A DNA stretch of 6,160 bases from Actinoplanes liguriensis (GTDB taxonomy: Bacteria > Actinomycetota > Actinomycetes > Mycobacteriales > Micromonosporaceae), in NCBI GenBank assembly GCA_000715855.1, contig KL571281.1:20778-26937 (forward strand), read 5' to 3'. This document shows, in pieces, positions 5,433 through 6,160 of the stretch. The notes beneath the pieces are model-generated. The model had not been told where the DNA came from. It did no database searches and saw only the letters and a list, made by a program, of their open reading frames with translations. Every line of letters begins with the position of its first letter. The first letter of the stretch is position 1. The translations under genes were made by a program, and so were the position numbers.

Positions 5433-6140
5433 GAGATCTTCTCCAGGAACGGGATCAGGGCCGCGTTCACCTCGTCCGACTTCTCCAGCATCACCACGTG
5501 CCCGCTGTTCTCTATCTTCAGCAGCTCGGCCTCCGGCAGCTCCTTGATGATCTGCTCGGAGTGGGTCACCGGCGTGAGGTAGTCCCGGGTGCCGACGATC
5601 ACCAGCACCGGGACGCCGCGCAGCGCGGAGAGGGCCGGCAGGCGGCTGTGCCGGTAGAGCGTGTTCAGGTATTTCGTCAGCGTCTCGGCCGAGGTCTTGG
5701 AGTTCATGCTCTCCACGAACGTGACAAGGGTCGGGCTGGGCTGGGACTCGCCGAACCCGTACCGCCGGGTGAGTAGCCAGGCCAGGTCGGAGGAGGCGAC
5801 CCGGGCGCGGTCGATGGTGCCGCCACCGAGTTTGGCCGCCTTGTCCCAGAGCGGGAAGAACGGCGCGCTGAACCGGGCCACCACGTTGCTCACGCCGAGG
5901 GTGGCCTTGTCGAAGAGGCCGGCCGAGGTGGACATCAGCACGACACCGGTCACCCGGTTGCCGAACCACTCCGGGAACTGCTCGGCGAACGCCATGATCG
6001 TCATGCCGCCCATCGAGTGGCCGACCAGGATGATGTGGCCCTCCGGCACGGTCGCGTCGAGGACCGCGGCCAGCGATCTGCCGAGCGCGGCTATGTCGTA
6101 CGTCCCGGATTGAAGTTTTGAGGAGCGGCCGTGGCCGGGC
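5429..6140 (-). CDS. Alpha/beta hydrolase (5' truncated)
   Basis: This is an alpha/beta-hydrolase-fold enzyme with 236 native residues; its N-terminus lies beyond the contig end. Counting from the adapter-derived ATG (6157), the first native residue is P7. PGHGRSS (7-13) is the conserved loop after strand 4. The nucleophile elbow is GHSMGG (46-51) with Ser48. Asp192 (GTRDYLTP) and His220 (NSGHVVMLE) complete the triad. A cap of about 100 residues lies between the elbow and the Asp. The substrate is unknown; the family includes esterases, lipases and haloperoxidase-like enzymes. A hydrolase of this type is often found just upstream of tsaE in actinomycetes, after alr. A start MCIRDR is adapter translation and should be discarded. 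The stop overlaps tsaE by GTGA. Confidence 0.93.
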
Positions 6141-6160
6141 CTGTCTCTTATACACATCTC
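6141..6160 (+). other. Nextera/Tn5 mosaic-end adapter (contig end)
   Basis: CTGTCTCTTATACACATCTC is the reverse complement of the Tn5 mosaic end with one further base that fits the P7-side Nextera adapter. It marks the contig end. On the minus strand it creates false protein starts MCIRDR (hydrolase frame) and MYKRQ (tsaE frame). Confidence 0.97.

Noticed and set aside
4051..5547. Plus-strand frame of 498 codons
   Set aside because: It crosses the internal adapter and runs opposite tsaB, ung and tsaE, all of which have clear conserved motifs. It is low-complexity and has no family features.
4983..6155. Minus-strand 390-codon fusion of an unknown N-terminus with TsaE
   Set aside because: The first part is the hydrolase gene read in a wrong frame and begins in adapter sequence (MYKRQ). 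The real TsaE starts at the GTG at 5432.

Overview
The window is high-GC DNA from an actinomycete, read almost entirely on the minus strand. GTG starts, strong GC bias at third codon positions and the protein sequences fit the Micromonosporaceae (Actinoplanes-like). That placement is from memory of the families, not from a search. Both ends are Illumina Nextera/Tn5 mosaic-end adapter (1-21 and 6141-6160), and a 16-nt adapter fragment sits inside a gene at 4136-4151. The window therefore looks like a complete short-read contig with untrimmed adapters, and it should not be taken as error-free genome sequence.

From right to left (the direction of transcription) the main block is one tightly packed operon: alpha/beta hydrolase (5' end missing), tsaE, ung, tsaB, rimI, tsaD. 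Three junctions (hydrolase/tsaE, tsaE/ung, tsaB/rimI) are 4-nt GTGA stop/start overlaps. The ung/tsaB gap is 10 nt. TsaB, TsaD and TsaE together perform the threonylcarbamoyl transfer that makes t6A37 in ANN-decoding tRNAs (TsaC, which makes the donor, is not here). RimI is a GNAT N-acetyltransferase commonly linked to tsaB/tsaD. Ung removes uracil from DNA and is the outsider in the block. tsaB carries a stop codon only because of the internal adapter fragment, so it is probably intact in the organism.

The rimI/tsaD junction is the most interesting native feature. Two 49-nt tandem repeats (3124-3221) plus the first 10 nt of a third copy separate the genes. Removing exactly two units restores a GTGA overlap like those elsewhere in the operon, so a repeat expansion appears to have split a translationally coupled junction.

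Downstream of tsaD is a 177-nt spacer with short direct repeats, followed by what looks like a leaderless promoter with a 12-bp palindrome over its -35. It would drive a small dimeric-barrel-like protein (84 aa) and, 42 nt later, an ABC exporter half-transporter (3' end missing). That exporter has lost Walker A, the Walker B aspartate, the Q-loop glutamine and the H-loop histidine but keeps a perfect signature motif, so it should be the degenerate half of a heterodimer. Its catalytic partner is probably just beyond position 1. No RNA genes, CRISPR arrays or natural mobile elements were seen, and all plus-strand open frames look like shadows of the minus-strand genes.
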